Origin: Heterobilharzia americana
Taxonomy: Eukaryota; Platyhelminthes; Trematoda; Strigeidida; Schistosomatidae
DNA: 64,000 nt
NCBI GenBank assembly: GCA_944470555.2
Contig: OX104127.1
Coordinates: forward strand, 113,302,741 to 113,366,740
Reading direction: 5' to 3'
Both the position numbers and the translations under genes were made by a program. Below, piece by piece: positions 1 through 9,217 of the stretch; the stretch's first letter is position 1, and every line of letters begins with the position of its first letter. The notes under the pieces were generated by a model that saw nothing but the letters and a program-made list of their open reading frames with translations, made no database searches and was not told where the DNA came from.

Positions 1-974
1 GTAAAAACTTACTTCAATGATTTCAGGAATAAGTAAGTATCCATGCGATCATTTAATCTAGGTGAATATGAGTTCAAGAATTTTCCACTCTTCGAGTGTT
101 ATCTTTCCAAGCAAATCGAACTGATAATACTGGAAATATTTTTTTATGGTGCAGGTAATTAAAGAATGGAAGAATCGTCGTTCAACAGTGGTGAGTTTCA
201 CACATATGTAAAACTTCACAGATTCCACCTTAGGGTATACAGCATTGTCAGGGAGATACACTGGCTGTTAATCGACTTCTGTTAGATGGATTCATACAGG
301 ACACAGCACTAGAGAAATCTGTTGCGTGGTAATATTATGGATATATTGCCGTTAGGTAAAGTGATCTCTCAGATTTGATTATTTATCCATATTTCCACCG
401 CATCTGTGACGGACCAGTTATTGTGCTCGGGGTTTCGTACGCGGTATTATTTAAGGTACTGGTGGGAAGGTGAGCCGACTTTGAAGCTGTTCAAGAAACA
501 GGAAATCAGGGACAAGCCAGTTGAATACTTCTAACGCCAGTTCACAAAACTTCGTAAGAAGTAGGATATTCAGTAAGTTGATACTTTTTGACCTAATTAA
601 TGCTTGCGATTTTCTTGTCAGGGTTGATACTGAAAAGAGGGGAGAAAAGAATGCGCAAGGAGAAACTGGACAGTGGAACGCCGCGTAAAACAACCTAGGA
701 GGAGGAAAATTCTCATCTTTTTAGAGTTATTCGAACTATATGTAGACTTTAATCTATGCATGTAAGAATAACCCTTCTGTTCTTCCTACATGAAGTTCGC
801 TCAAGTTATTTGATAGGCGGTTTTTGTTGGTTGACTTGAAGGGAACACTGACTACGTATTTGTACTAAACGATCCAACCAGATGGACTAGTAATCAAACA
901 CCCCTTGTGAGTCCATTGGCGTAAAAGGTACTCGAGATTTATGATAGCCTTACTCTACACATTTAGATTTCCTT
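1..974. other. Left-edge stretch with no recognised gene
   Basis: I see no conserved protein motif, exon pattern or clear repeat here. The short open frames at 58-261 and 451-693 on the minus strand have no recognisable domain and look like chance ORFs. The right part, about 780-974, lies just downstream of the minus-strand LINE C-terminus and could be its 3' untranslated region. I cannot define the element's 3' end or a target-site duplication by eye. Confidence 0.5.
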
Positions 975-990
975 GTGTGTTTTCGTTAGC

Positions 991-1730
991 TCAAAATGTA
1001 TGGGTAGCGCCTAGACGAGTGATAGGCTCACCATCTGCGGAGAGCTTATTAAGTAAGGAACGAAAGATAGATGATGAACCTGCAGCACGTACTTCCTCAA
1101 GAAGTCTAATCCAAATGTGAGGGAAATTATTGATGAAGAAGTTTCTTCGCAATTTGGTCTTACAACACTCATTTTCAGCTAACAGACTGTGATTACGTAG
1201 GTAGTGAGTGGACGTTACAACTATTTTACTTCGCGGGCCACATGAGTGCATTGCTTACAAAGCAATTTATAGTAAGATATAAGATTCATTCTAAGTCGCC
1301 TCTACCAGAGAGGCTCCAGTCCTAGCGTGTTGCATCTGGAGATGTAGTCCACGCTGCAGTCGGCTCCTAGTACTCTTAATGTAGAGTGGCTTTGTTCCCC
1401 TCCAGTTTTTTCTTTGTAGCTCATACGAAGGCCTCTCGGGATAAACGAGCAGTATTCTAAAATTGGACGGATGCTCACTCTGCAGAGTAGGACCCTTGAC
1501 TCAGTATTATAAAGGTTACGACGATGCATCCAAAGGGTCCACGTGACTTAGATGTGATACAAGCTGTGTTCGGAGAATGTCAAGTCAATGGGACATCTAA
1601 GACCACGATCTAGCACCGAAAAACGTCTAGGTGACTTTCGTTCACATTCTCCGAGAGACACTTGTAGGTTATCGCCAACCACGTTTATCAATGACGAACT
1701 TGAGATGGGACTCGTCACATAATTTGGCAA
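991..1730 (-). pseudogene. LINE ORF2 C-terminal region (three frames)
   Basis: Three short frames (1730-1548, 1529-1302, 1251-991) follow the RT and carry the typical CR1-type C-terminal strings: VVGDNLQVSLGECER, RVSIRPILEYCSF with DYISRCNTLGLEPLW, and TKLRRNFFINNFPHIW with LLEEVRAAGSSSIFRS. These belong to the thumb/connection part and the conserved C-terminus that follow the RT in CR1-like elements. The pieces are in the right order but in different frames, so at least two frameshifts have occurred. The stop at 991 is probably close to the original ORF2 stop. Confidence 0.75.
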
Positions 1731-1736
1731 CCGTAA

Positions 1737-2402
1737 CTAATTCTTGTTGAGCAGTAGATAGCGTTCATGGGTGTGACATGAGTGTACAACCTTAAAGTCA
1801 TCAGCGTATAGTAATGTTTTTCCTGCAGTGAAGCACTGGCACACGATACTAAAATAAGTTATGAACGACAGAGGTCCAAGGACACCACCCTGTATTACTC
1901 TACTAGTTATGATCCTAGGTTTAGGCTGCGTAGAATTTACTTTAACGGTTTGACTGCGGTCACTAAGAAATGACTTCAGCCAATGATGTAAGCGGTCATG
2001 AATCCAAATCGATTGTAGTTTAACAAAGAGAAAGCTGTGCTGCACCTTGTCAAATGCCTTCGATACACCGAAGTACGGAGCAGTGACGATTTTACGTGCC
2101 TCGGGGTTACTGGTGATAAGGTTGAAAAAATCCAAACGGCAAGTGACGCAAGACCTGTTTTTAATGAAATCGTGCTGAGACTTTGTGATGAGGTTTTCTC
2201 TAAGTAGATAATCAGAGATGCAGCTCTCAATCACTTTTTCAATAATTTTGGGGACGACTGACGTCATGTTGATAGATCCGTGGTTACCAGCGTTCCCCTC
2301 GTCACCGGACTTGTAGTAAGGAACTGTAAAGCTGGTTTTCCACTCGCCGGGATACTCCCCACCTTTCTTTGATAGTGTGATACCTTTGACAGCGAACTCC
2401 AC
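1737..2402 (-). pseudogene. LINE ORF2 reverse transcriptase core (broken)
   Basis: This 221-residue frame covers the reverse transcriptase of the minus-strand LINE. In order it shows the fingers block (WKTSFTVPYYKSG), the block SQHDFIKNRSC, motif A as YFGVSKAFDKV, motif B as QGGVLGPLSF and motif C as YADD. Motif A normally has Asp two residues before the SKAFD string; here it is Gly, so one catalytic metal ligand is lost although YADD survives. The fingers block reads GNHGSINMTSV where a normal copy has a NYRP-type string. Enzyme activity is therefore unlikely. The frame stops soon after YADD, and the thumb continues in other frames at 1730-991. Confidence 0.9.
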
Positions 2403-2446
2403 TCTAGTACATGAACTAGCAGCAACCGGAGTGAAACTAGTGGGGT

Positions 2447-2677
2447 TTAAAGTATTGTGAAGGAAATTGAGAATGATTCGCTAGACAATTCACCAATATT
2501 GAGGGGGTCGTTTTGTACTATTCCATTATGTAGTAAATAGGCTTCTTCCCTTGATGACGGCAAACGTTTACTCAAAAGAGATGTCAACTCATGTGTTCTA
2601 GAACCACTTATGAGAGCAGCGATCCCTTCGTTTACTGCGCTTTTCTCACGTAGTGTAATAACATTCGTGAATCTCAT
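2447..2677 (-). pseudogene. LINE ORF2 linker between endonuclease and RT (fragment)
   Basis: A short open frame with the strings LTSLLSKRLPSSREEAYLL and NGIVQNDPLNIGELSSESF corresponds to the plus-strand copy around 6400-6510 (DPLEICELFSESF). It is the linker that precedes the fingers of the reverse transcriptase in this LINE family. It has no catalytic role of its own. The frame differs from those of the neighbouring RT and endonuclease pieces, which confirms decay. Confidence 0.65.
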
Positions 2678-2924
2678 AAATTGAGTGCAGTGATATGAGG
2701 TCCTTTGAGGAATGGTATTGTGATGACAATTTCCTAAATTTATTGCGAAATATTTCAGGGATATGTGAGTCCGGCTCCTTATAAAACTTAACTGTTTTCA
2801 CCGGATCAACAGTATCTAGACACAGCTCTATACCTCTGTAGAGAAGTGGAAATGTGTTCGTTAATGAGGCTATGATAAAGTAGTCATCTCACGGAGAGCA
2901 CCTGAGGAGCTCGATGAGTGCTTC

Positions 2925-3490
2925 TCACTCGGTATTCTTGTAGCTTCGATGTCGAGTATAATTTGAAGATCGATTGTTTTTCTCACTGGGAGGAAGAATT
3001 GGCAAGCAACAGAGCACCATCCTGTGGTCACTTTTAGAAAAATCGCTACTAACGTAGGTATTGATGAAGTTGATGTCACAGCAAAAGACTAGGTTCAGTA
3101 TAGTATCTTCGCTCGAACGGTGCCGGACGTATTGCGTCCAGCCATATAATATATCTATGACAGCAAGTACTTCATCAAATCGTTGGGGGGCGTGACTGGC
3201 CCCCCAGTTAACCTCAGGAGAGTTAAGGTCACCTGAGATCAGTTCGAGGCCAACGGTGAGGGATCCAGCGTGGGCAAATGATCTAGCCACCAGTTCATCA
3301 TTTTCTTTTGTTGAACGTGGCGGTGTACGCACACAGCCTATGTGGATTTTGTGGTTAGTACCGCTTATAATGATACAAGACGAGTCCGGTAGATCATTGT
3401 CAATATCATCTTCAATCTTATTTGTGGTAGCAAGGCTACACTATACGCTACTTTTACACGTGACCCCTGATTATATCTTTTGTCTATTCC
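2925..3490 (-). pseudogene. LINE ORF2 endonuclease domain, C-terminal half (broken)
   Basis: This is the APE-type endonuclease that nicks target DNA for LINE insertion. The strings SGDLNSPEVNW and KSDHRMVLCCLP match the GDFN and SDH motifs of the family and include the catalytic Asp, Asn and His positions. The frame 3332-2925 holds both motifs. A second frame upstream, about 3333-3490, continues the homology (DLPDSSCIIISGTNHKI matches DSVWVIINGTNCKI of the plus-strand copy), so at least one frameshift separates them. The N-terminal part with the catalytic Glu is missing. No start codon of the original ORF2 remains. Confidence 0.8.
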
Positions 3491-3499
3491 TTGTTGTGC

Positions 3500-3566
3500 T
3501 TAGCTCATTATTACTGTATATATATATATATAGTAATATAACGATATATTCTATCTGGATAATTTG
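3500..3566. repeat. Junction of head-to-head LINE copies with a short (TA)n tract
   Basis: The two LINE copies meet here 5' end to 5' end. The junction holds a short alternating TA run at about 3518-3533. I could not identify a target-site duplication or a common flanking sequence. Confidence 0.5.
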
Positions 3567-4446
3567 AGACTACATTGTTGTATATAGACAGTGTATTCCC
3601 ATCCTTTTAGACTGCATACATTACCGTCATCTGCGCATCTCCCTAAAAACTATTATAAGAACGGGACGGTGGAAAGCAAGGCGTTCAAAGATAGATAGCT
3701 CTAGCGATAAGAATAAAAGAGTCGGTTGCACTAATATTTCAGGTTGTGACCGAAACTCTATCGCGTCATATAATCCAGACCCCGACGAATTTACATGCCT
3801 TACACCGCTCGTCGGGGCTGAAGACATTATGTCAGTCATGAATGATAACATCGAGGAAAATAGAGAAGAAATTGACAGTATTATATCCGTGATAGATGGA
3901 ATCGAGAAAGTAGTTGAGGACTTCCAACCCTCAGCATATCTTTTTGGGAAACACAACTAAGTCCCAAACCATACTGAAGAGGCTGAAACGCTAATAGATG
4001 TCTTGGCAACTGAAGTAGTGAAGAGGCTGGTATCTTCTCAACAGACAATAGTATATAGTGTTCCAGGTACCATATCTTTAGACATCGTCAAGACAAGGCC
4101 ATTAAACCCATGTGGCATGACGCCTATGCACTGTGACTTTAAACGCCTCCGCAAGAAAGAAGCACAGCTAAGCTGACCTATTCACCACCTCATATGATGC
4201 TGAGGGGTTCATTAACTATCAGGATCATTTAAGACTAAACAGTAGTTTCAAAACTATCACAATTGTACAGGACAAAACTCCTTGGCAGCACAGAAAACAA
4301 AGGAGAAAAGGTCCTACCACTCCGGCGTATGCAAACTACGAAGGCACTGGATGCCCTGAGAAGCATTCGAATAGTGCTGCTACGACTAGTAATCCCACTG
4401 CGCTAACCACTCTGGTGGTCAAGCGATCCCAAGTGGACTTGACCTA
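3567..4446 (+). pseudogene. LINE ORF1-like protein (one stop, one frameshift)
   Basis: A plus-strand frame runs from a stop near 3566, has one in-frame TAA at about 3958, continues in the same frame to about 4174, then shifts and runs to a stop near 4446. The middle is acidic and helix-prone (NIEENREEIDSIISVIDGIE), consistent with the coiled-coil part of CR1-type ORF1. The strings VYSVPGTISL and HCDFKRLRKKEAQLS and the basic end DKTPWQHRKQRRKG suggest a nucleic-acid-binding region. ORF1 proteins bind element RNA in ribonucleoprotein particles. I assign this from position and composition; no zinc knuckle is visible. Confidence 0.55.
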
Positions 4447-4562
4447 AGTAACCCGGATTGTTTAATTCCTCATGAAACCCCAACTATCAGCACTAGCCTC
4501 TCTAAGGTAACTATAGATAAAACCCTTTAGCTGATAGTAACGTCACTAAACACAGACCTGCA

Positions 4563-5299
4563 GGTTAAACCATGTACTTTAGACCTACAAAGCTCCCGAA
4601 GGAAGCCATTTTTAAACTCATTTTGTCTAACGATGGCGAAGAAAACTTCGTAGCTAACATAGTTGCTATAGACAAAGCCGCTATTGGATACATGGGTAGT
4701 AAAACATCTCGAAAAGAAAACCCACCGAAAGGCATGTTACACACCTGACCCCAACCATTAGAAAGAGACACTTCAAGAACTTGAAGGCATCTGACATTAG
4801 ACGGTACCCTAGATCCCATTTACCCAGCCATCAGGGCTCCAACAGGATGGCATGTGGCATACCAAACACATTCGTCATACAGGTCACATGTACCCTACCC
4901 AAACCTACATCGGCACCCGGGTGACCCTAGCCAGTACCTTGGCAATGCATATAATTACTCCCCTGATACCATCCCTACTTTTCAGCCTTATCAAAATATT
5001 TTTGGGACCCCCATTAATATGTACGACCCATGTTTCATAGGATCGTTTCACCCTCCAGAAACACGAGCCTGGAGCTACCATCCTCAGTTCGCACCGATCA
5101 TGAATTGCACTGTACGTCACAAGTAAGAATGAACAGCGCATCAACTACGTATACGCACCCTCAAAAGCAGGTGACCATAAATCATTGCACAATAAAAGCT
5201 TCACTGGTCATATCGCCATTCACCACCGCTGAGTCTCATGTCCGCAACGCAAGTAGCACATCGTCTAATGAATTAAGTATAGGAAATTTCTCCAACTAA
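4563..5299 (+). pseudogene. Spacer or ORF2 N-terminal extension of the plus-strand LINE
   Basis: Between the ORF1-like region and the endonuclease lie three overlapping open stretches. The first starts with an ATG near 4572 (MYFRPTKLPKEA) and ends at about 4748. The second, about 4785-5126, is rich in Pro, Tyr and His (YLGNAYNYSPDTIPTFQPY). The third, 5030-5299, is rich in Ser and Thr. None has a known domain. They could be the end of ORF1, an ORF1/ORF2 spacer, or an N-terminal extension of ORF2. Low-complexity composition makes any call weak. Confidence 0.35.
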
Positions 5300-5300
5300 C

Positions 5301-6364
5301 TAGACGTACAAGACATTGTAAAACACTTCACAAGTCATAGTAACCTTTCCACACTTCTGTTCATCAATGCACGGTCGTTGCCGAAGAAAATCTCTGACTT
5401 GAGAACAATAGTCTTGCCAACTAAGCCTACAGTGATATTGGTCACTGAATCATGGTGCCCCACCTCAGTCCTTGATGTAGACTTGTGCATAGATGGTTAT
5501 ACCTTTATCGCACTAACCGAGATCATAAGCGTGGAGGGGGTTGTTTGATCTATATACGTAGCCTTGTCACAGCTAATAAGATTGAAGATGGTACATTGAG
5601 TGCTCTGCCTGACTCAGTATGGGTTATCATAAACGGTACTAACTGTAAAATCCTCGTAGCCTGTGTTTTTATAGAACACCATGTTCATCAAGGGAAGCTG
5701 ATGAGCTTATTGCTCATCATTTTCCCATGCTGCATCCATCAGTGCTGACTTCAAACTGATTGCAGGAGAATTTAACCTGCATGAAGTTAACTGGGAGACC
5801 AGTTGTGGTCCACAACGCCATGATGAAATACTTACTGTCTTAGATTTCTATGGATGGAAACAATATGTCCATTCACCCACAGGTAGGAGCAATACGCTGG
5901 ATCTAGTCTTTTGCCGTGACATCGTCCCAGTCACCACGTACGATGGTGGTGAATTCGCTAACAGTGATCACAAAATGGTTTTCTGTTGCCTACCAATCTC
6001 CCCTCTTCGTGAGGAAAACAAGGGACCTATGAGAAATATCTTGTATCGTAGCTACAAAAGTATAAACTGGGAGGTATTCGTCGAGCTCCTCAGGTGCAGC
6101 CCATGGGATGAGTACTTCATAACAGCCTCATTAACAGAGTTACTTCCGTTTTTCCGTAGAAATATAATGCTATGTCTAGATATCGTTGCTCATATGAGAG
6201 CAGCTAAGGTGAAGAAGAATGAGGGCCAATACATCCCTCGAATATTTGGAACAAATTACAAAAATTATTTGAGCTATATTATTCCCCTAAAGACTTTCTG
6301 GTGTTGCACTCAATCTACTATACTTATCAAGCAATTAAGACTTTACGTGCATAAGACTCAATAA
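5301..6364 (+). pseudogene. LINE ORF2 endonuclease domain (broken)
   Basis: The APE-type endonuclease can be followed through three frames. The first carries FINARSLPKKISDLR and TESW, giving the conserved Asn and the catalytic Glu. After a TGA near 5546, the frame 5485-5748 gives RGGGCLIYIRS. From about 5755 the third gives AGEFNLHEVNW and, in 5975-6364, SDHKMVFCCLPI. The usual GDFN string is GEFN here, an Asp-to-Glu change at a catalytic site. The domain is complete in length but frameshifted at least twice, so it is dead. The remaining part to 6364 is the linker towards the RT. Confidence 0.8.
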
Positions 6365-6369
6365 GTGAA

Positions 6370-7140
6370 GAGCTGAATGCCCTTAAAGGTGGTTCTAGGA
6401 TACGTAGTCTGACCTCCCTTTTGAATAAACGTTTGCAGGCATCGAGAGACAGATTGTTTATTACACAATGGAATGGTCTGTAACGATCCCCTCGAAATTT
6501 GTGAACTATTTAGCGAATCCTTTGCAAAATTCAGTCCTAGAACACTTAACCCCACCACTTTTTCACTGCTCACTACAGGTTCATGCGCCAATGTGAATTT
6601 TACTGTCAAAAGTATCACAGAGGCTATCATGAACTTGCGACTATCAACAGGTATGGGAATCGACAACCTGAACTCAATTGTTGTCAGGAACAGCGGTGAC
6701 GATATGTCTCTGTTCCTGCTTAATATATTCACCCTATCAATGGAAAGTAGCGCATACCCCACTGAATGGAAAACTAGCTACATAACGCCTCCCTATAAAT
6801 CCGGAAACAAATCGAACACCAATAATTACAGGCCCACCAACATAACAACAGCTCTCTCTAGAATTATGAAAAAAGTGATTAAAAGCAGCGTCTCTGATTA
6901 CCTATTAACAAAAAATCTAATCACAAAGTCTCAGCATGATTTCATAAAGAATAGGTCCTGCTTTACTTGCCACTTTGATTTCTTCAACTTCATCACTAGT
7001 GACCGCGAGGCACGTAAAATCATCATTGTTCCATACTTTGATATATGAAAGGCATTTGATAAGGTGCTTCAGAAAGTACTCTTTAGTAAGCTACAATCAA
7101 CTGGTATTTGCGACCCCTTACTTAGCGCAGTCGTAAACCA
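6370..7140 (+). pseudogene. LINE ORF2 reverse transcriptase, N-terminal half (truncated)
   Basis: The frame 6473-7048 carries the linker (DPLEICELFSESF), the RT fingers (WKTSYITPPYKSG, NYRPTNITTALSRIMKK) and the block SQHDFIKNRSC. Motif A reads YFDI, then an in-frame TGA at 7046-7048, then KAFDKV. The catalytic Asp is kept, but the Ser of the SKAFD string has become a stop. Homology fades after LFSKLQSTGICDPL near 7125, so motifs B and C are missing. The minus-strand copy keeps exactly that missing half. Confidence 0.85.
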
Positions 7141-7539
7141 AAAGTATGGGCTACATTAGAACATTGCTATAAATGTGCAGTAATAAGTAGTCAGACACGG
7201 CAGGGAAGTCGCAAATTAATATACTCATGAACCACGTGAAAAAGAAGCGTACAGATCCAACTTTACCTCTTGTTTTCGTGATGAAGTTCATAATAAAGTT
7301 GGTTGCTTTGCTAATCGTGATTGCAGTGTATTCGCATGGCAGTTTTGAGTTTAGTGTGCAGAATATTCCAAGGATGTTCATTGAGTTTTTCCCGTCATCA
7401 GGTGACACTTACGTGTTGCTACCATGCGTTTATGGAGAAACCGAGAGTACTGCTACGTTAGGGTTCATATATTACCGCAGTGTCGATAATTTACGTGATC
7501 TGGATGGCCTTTAAGTGCTGTTATCTCCCGAAACGGGCA
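7141..7539 (+). other. Stretch with a small ORF that has a signal-peptide-like start
   Basis: The frame 7227-7514 contains an internal ATG at 7281, giving MKFIIKLVALLIVIAVYSHG followed by a hydrophilic part (SFEFSVQNIPRMF). That looks like a cleavable signal peptide. The product from that ATG would be about 77 residues with a single Cys. I do not recognise a family. It could be the first exon of a secreted or membrane protein gene displaced by rearrangement, or a chance ORF between two transposons. No polyadenylation signal or convincing splice donor decides the matter. Confidence 0.25.
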
Positions 7540-7935
7540 ACGCGCCTGGTATGTCGTGACAATGATCCCCGGACATCGAAGTAGTAACTCATAGAGGACA
7601 GGATCCTGTTGTTTCCTGTGAACTGGACAGGATGTTAATGATCGGGGTCGAGCTTACACAGTTTAGTGTGAATGGATCAAGCACTGCCAGATGCAGACGT
7701 GTTCCACTTGCCAGGGCGAGTAGCTCGTCATTCAAGTCGATCGAAGCTCCATGTCCAACTTGGTGAGCAGAAGTGAAAATCGCAAACGGGAGTTATGAAC
7801 GGACTGTACTAACATCAAAGCATTGAAGAACTCCTATGATCAAGATTGTGAGTGCTTACCTGTGTCAGTGCTTCTTTTATTTCCCTTGTCGTTCTAGGTC
7901 CACTCGAAGTAGCTCAGATCACCAGCTAGGAATGA
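7540..7935 (-). pseudogene. Degraded gypsy internal sequence left of the gag-like frame
   Basis: On the minus strand this stretch gives broken frames. One contains LLRCPGIIVTTYQARCP, which weakly resembles the segment just ahead of the RT in CsRn1-type pol. If correct, gag-to-RT sequence missing from the right element is partly present here, in very decayed form. Homology is weak and needs a protein-profile search. Confidence 0.3.
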
Positions 7936-8115
7936 TCAACTGCATTCCACCTGCTGAAAAAAGAGGTGGATCCTAGTTTCCTGGGGAGCATCGGTGACGT
8001 TCAGGAGTTGAAACATCCAAATTCGCTTGTCAGCATCAGTTTTCTTTCCAATGGCCCACAGAGGTTTTGTCGTGCCAGCTAAAGCCTCTTCAGTAACCTC
8101 AGATGCGAGAGCCAT
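7936..8115 (-). pseudogene. Possible gag N-terminus of the left gypsy element
   Basis: On the minus strand an ATG at 8115, 10 bp after the end of the shared leader, opens a 59-codon frame (MALASEVTEEALAG, then WAIGKKTDADKRIWMF) that stops at 7936-7938. Its position straight after LTR and leader is where gag should start. I see no CCHC zinc knuckle. The call rests on position. Confidence 0.4.
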
Positions 8116-8177
8116 ACGGAAAGAAGTACGTCTTGATATCGTGCAACCACCGCTTTACGAATTTTTGTGAAGACAGG

Positions 8178-8612
8178 TGTAGGGGTGCGTGTTACAATTC
8201 CATAACGTTTGATCAACCCTACTTAACTTGATGTGCTCTAGTACTTGCTCAACCAGTACTTTACCCAACGTGTAAGTACTCATAACAAAACACAAGTCAA
8301 AAGAACTGATGCGGAATATATTTGAAGGAGAGATGTATTTAATCGGAGTAAATGTAATAATAATGACTGGGGGAAAGGTTTAATCAACTTATCTGGCTTG
8401 TAAGGCTGAACTAGGGGCTCGTAGTACGTGTGCGGTAATCAGCACAATGGAGCGCAAAATGGCGTCCGGGCCTGCTCGGATGCATGCTCGTTAAAACAAA
8501 ACTTAAAACACCCTAAGCATCCGGGGGCAAGCTAGAGGTTTATTTAGTTAATTTAATTTGAATTATTTATTTTAGCCCTAGTTGTATTTTGGTGCCAGGA
8601 AGGTCCACTATA
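8178..8612 (-). repeat. LTR of gypsy element, left (shared middle) copy
   Basis: This 435-bp partner of 11277-11711 lies at a constant offset of 3099 bp with no indels. Its outer terminus on the minus strand reads TATAG instead of TGTAG. A G-run (polypurine tract) lies just upstream on the minus strand, as expected before a 3' LTR. It is also followed by leader and gag-like sequence, as expected after a 5' LTR, so it seems to serve both roles. Confidence 0.85.
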
Positions 8613-9217
8613 GGTCATCCCCCCCCTAGAAGGGTATTGGAATACCGGCAACCTTCGATTCTCTGAGGCGACTGACAGGCGGTCACGCAACACCTTTCCA
8701 TATTGGTGATGGAGTAGGTGAGGTGTGGGTCTCCGAGGCTAGTGCAACTATGCACGCCTACAAGGTAAGAGAACTTTGCGTCTAGACGCAACCCTTCTCG
8801 CAGTAGTGGAAGGTGACCCATAGCCTCCGTCCACAATTCCCTATTGCTTCTTAATCTGCGGGAGAGTGTACAAGGGAAAATTGGTACAAAGTGAACAGAA
8901 GAACGATCCAAGTAGCATCGTCAGCGGCCAATTTTATCCAATTTTCAACACGTTTCCTAGGTTTCGCAGGGAGAAAGAAGTGGGACATTAAAGTGCTAGG
9001 AAAAGAAAAACCAAACAATTCGAAGTAGGGGGGGTACAGAAAAAAATAGTGATCACAACAACCAACCAAAAAAGAACTTTTTTGGGGTTTTAATTGTATT
9101 TTGGGTTGTTTTTTGCTTAGAAAAACCATTGTTTTCAAAGTAGTGAGCAAAGCTGGAGAAACCTTTAGATATGAAAACGCATCAATAGTGCGTGCAGGGA
9201 TAAAACGGTTGAAACTT
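8613..9217 (-). other. 3' non-coding region of the gypsy element with polypurine tract
   Basis: This stretch lies between the end of the integrase and the left LTR. It contains a run of eight C on the plus strand at about 8621-8628, which is G-rich on the minus strand immediately upstream of the LTR, as expected for the polypurine tract that primes plus-strand DNA synthesis. The open frames 8615-8911 and 8851-9150 show no known domain and I leave them uncalled. Confidence 0.55.

Larger units (their letters stand above)
975..3500 (-). mobile_element. CR1/Jockey-type non-LTR retrotransposon, 5'-truncated copy (minus strand)
   Basis: Read on the minus strand, the order is endonuclease C-terminal half, linker, reverse transcriptase and C-terminal region, which is the ORF2 order of CR1/Jockey-clade LINEs. 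The copy lacks ORF1 and the start of the endonuclease, so it is 5'-truncated near 3500, as expected from incomplete target-primed reverse transcription. Several frames are needed to follow the protein, so it is dead. The protein is clearly the same family as the plus-strand copy at 3567-7140: both share the string ENLITKSQHDFIKNRSC or a near match. The two are head to head with about 70 bp between them, and together they cover almost the whole element. Confidence 0.85.
3567..7140 (+). mobile_element. CR1/Jockey-type non-LTR retrotransposon, 3'-truncated copy (plus strand)
   Basis: On the plus strand the order is an ORF1-like region, a Pro/Tyr-rich spacer, an endonuclease and the first half of the RT, ending soon after motif A near 7140. 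This is the same family as the minus-strand copy at 975-3500. LINE insertions normally lose their 5' end, so this copy, which keeps ORF1 and lacks the 3' half, was probably cut by a later rearrangement or insertion. Many stops and frameshifts show it is inactive. Confidence 0.85.

Noticed and set aside
3627..3956. 109-residue minus-strand ORF
   Set aside because: The plus strand here encodes the LINE ORF1-like acidic, helix-prone region, so the minus frame is a shadow.
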